Assembly (NCBI GenBank): GCA_002478505.1
Contig: DLOP01000056.1
Coordinates: forward strand, 1 to 5,598
Source: Lachnospiraceae bacterium UBA7481
GTDB taxonomy: Bacteria > Bacillota > Clostridia > Lachnospirales > Lachnospiraceae
Direction of reading: 5' to 3'
Length of the DNA: 5,598 bases
In this document: in pieces, positions 5,383 to 5,598 of the stretch
Position numbering within the stretch: the first letter of the stretch is position 1
Layout: the number at the start of each line of letters is the position of its first letter
Program-made: the position numbers and the translations under genes
The notes under the pieces: model-generated
Seen by the model: only the letters and a program-made list of their open reading frames with translations
The model's database searches: none
Told to the model about the DNA's origin: nothing

Positions 5383-5594
5383 TCTGTGCCTATGCATTTG
5401 GACGGAAATTAGAAATTCTTAACATTCCTATCCAATACCCAGCAATTTCGGAACACGATGTTCCGAAAAGGGGCAACTGAGCCATGGATGGCGAATTTGC
5501 CCCATTTGCGTCCGTCTTCCACGACTTAATTAGGAATGTTTAGAATTTCTTATTTCCGTACAGCGGCATGGCACAGATTATTATTTGTGCAGCT
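5366..5594. repeat. Long inverted repeat, MITE-like or structured intergenic element
   Basis: The ends are perfect 25-bp complements (5366-5390 with 5570-5594). After a bulged T, ATGC pairs with GCAT (5392-5395 with 5566-5569). A symmetric 6x6 internal loop follows. A second arm of 29 positions then pairs at 27 (5402-5430 with 5531-5559), with two T-T mismatches. The central 100 bases hold a hairpin TTTCGGAACA / TGTTCCGAAA with loop CGA (5446-5468). Next to it is a GGGGCAA / TTGCCCC stem (5470-5503) containing GCCAT..ATGGC. No open reading frame is evident. The layout, long terminal repeats around a short non-coding core, fits a miniature inverted-repeat transposable element or a dispersed clostridial repeat folding as one long stem with two internal hairpins. 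No target duplication can be confirmed because the window ends four bases after the right arm. Apart from this element and the two sites listed between it and radA, I see nothing in 5281-5598. Confidence 0.8.
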
Positions 5595-5598
5595 TGCC

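Noticed and set aside
5366..5594. CRISPR array or tRNA-like cluster
   Set aside because: The repeats are inverted rather than direct, there are no regular spacers, and no cloverleaf can be drawn.

Overview
The window looks like ordinary chromosome from a Gram-positive anaerobe of the Clostridia, most likely a Lachnospiraceae-type gut bacterium. Reasons are the moderate GC content, strong GGAGG-type ribosome binding sites, near-consensus sigma-A promoters, a Firmicutes-type RadA, a SEC-C protein of a kind I associate with Lachnospiraceae, and a SufC/SufB pair resembling a minimal Fe-S assembly system. The assignment is inference from protein style, not a database match.

Layout, left to right. 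Positions 1-1563 hold a minus-strand operon read right to left: a strong promoter (1535-1563), a six-helix DUF308/HdeD-like membrane protein (884-1489), a SufC-type ATPase with a GTG start (130-843), and the first 35 codons of a SufB/SufD-family scaffold protein that runs off the left edge. A divergent control region (about 1564-1697) with a cluster of palindromes precedes a plus-strand gene for an unrecognised six-helix membrane protein (1698-2351). That gene converges on a minus-strand SEC-C zinc-binding protein (2513-3022), with a shared terminator at 2381-2421.

The right half is minus-strand. A decayed GT11-type fucosyltransferase (3194-3745) keeps its start, ribosome binding site and both conserved ends. 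It has an in-frame amber codon and has lost the central segment with the catalytic HxRRGD-type motif. Upstream lies an intact radA (3886-5280). The hairpin next to the radA stop has a T-tract only on the plus strand, which hints that a former two-way terminator was cut by rearrangement. The last 318 bases contain no gene but carry a 229-bp long inverted repeat (5366-5594) enclosing two internal hairpins. It is either a MITE-like element or a dispersed structured intergenic repeat, and it abuts a possible radA promoter.

How the genes relate: sufC and sufB should act together in Fe-S cluster assembly, with the DUF308 protein co-transcribed for an unknown reason. RadA processes recombination intermediates on its own. 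I see no new multigene defence or metabolic system. The most unusual items are the structured repeat, the palindrome cluster, and the fucosyltransferase relic with its mis-stranded terminator.
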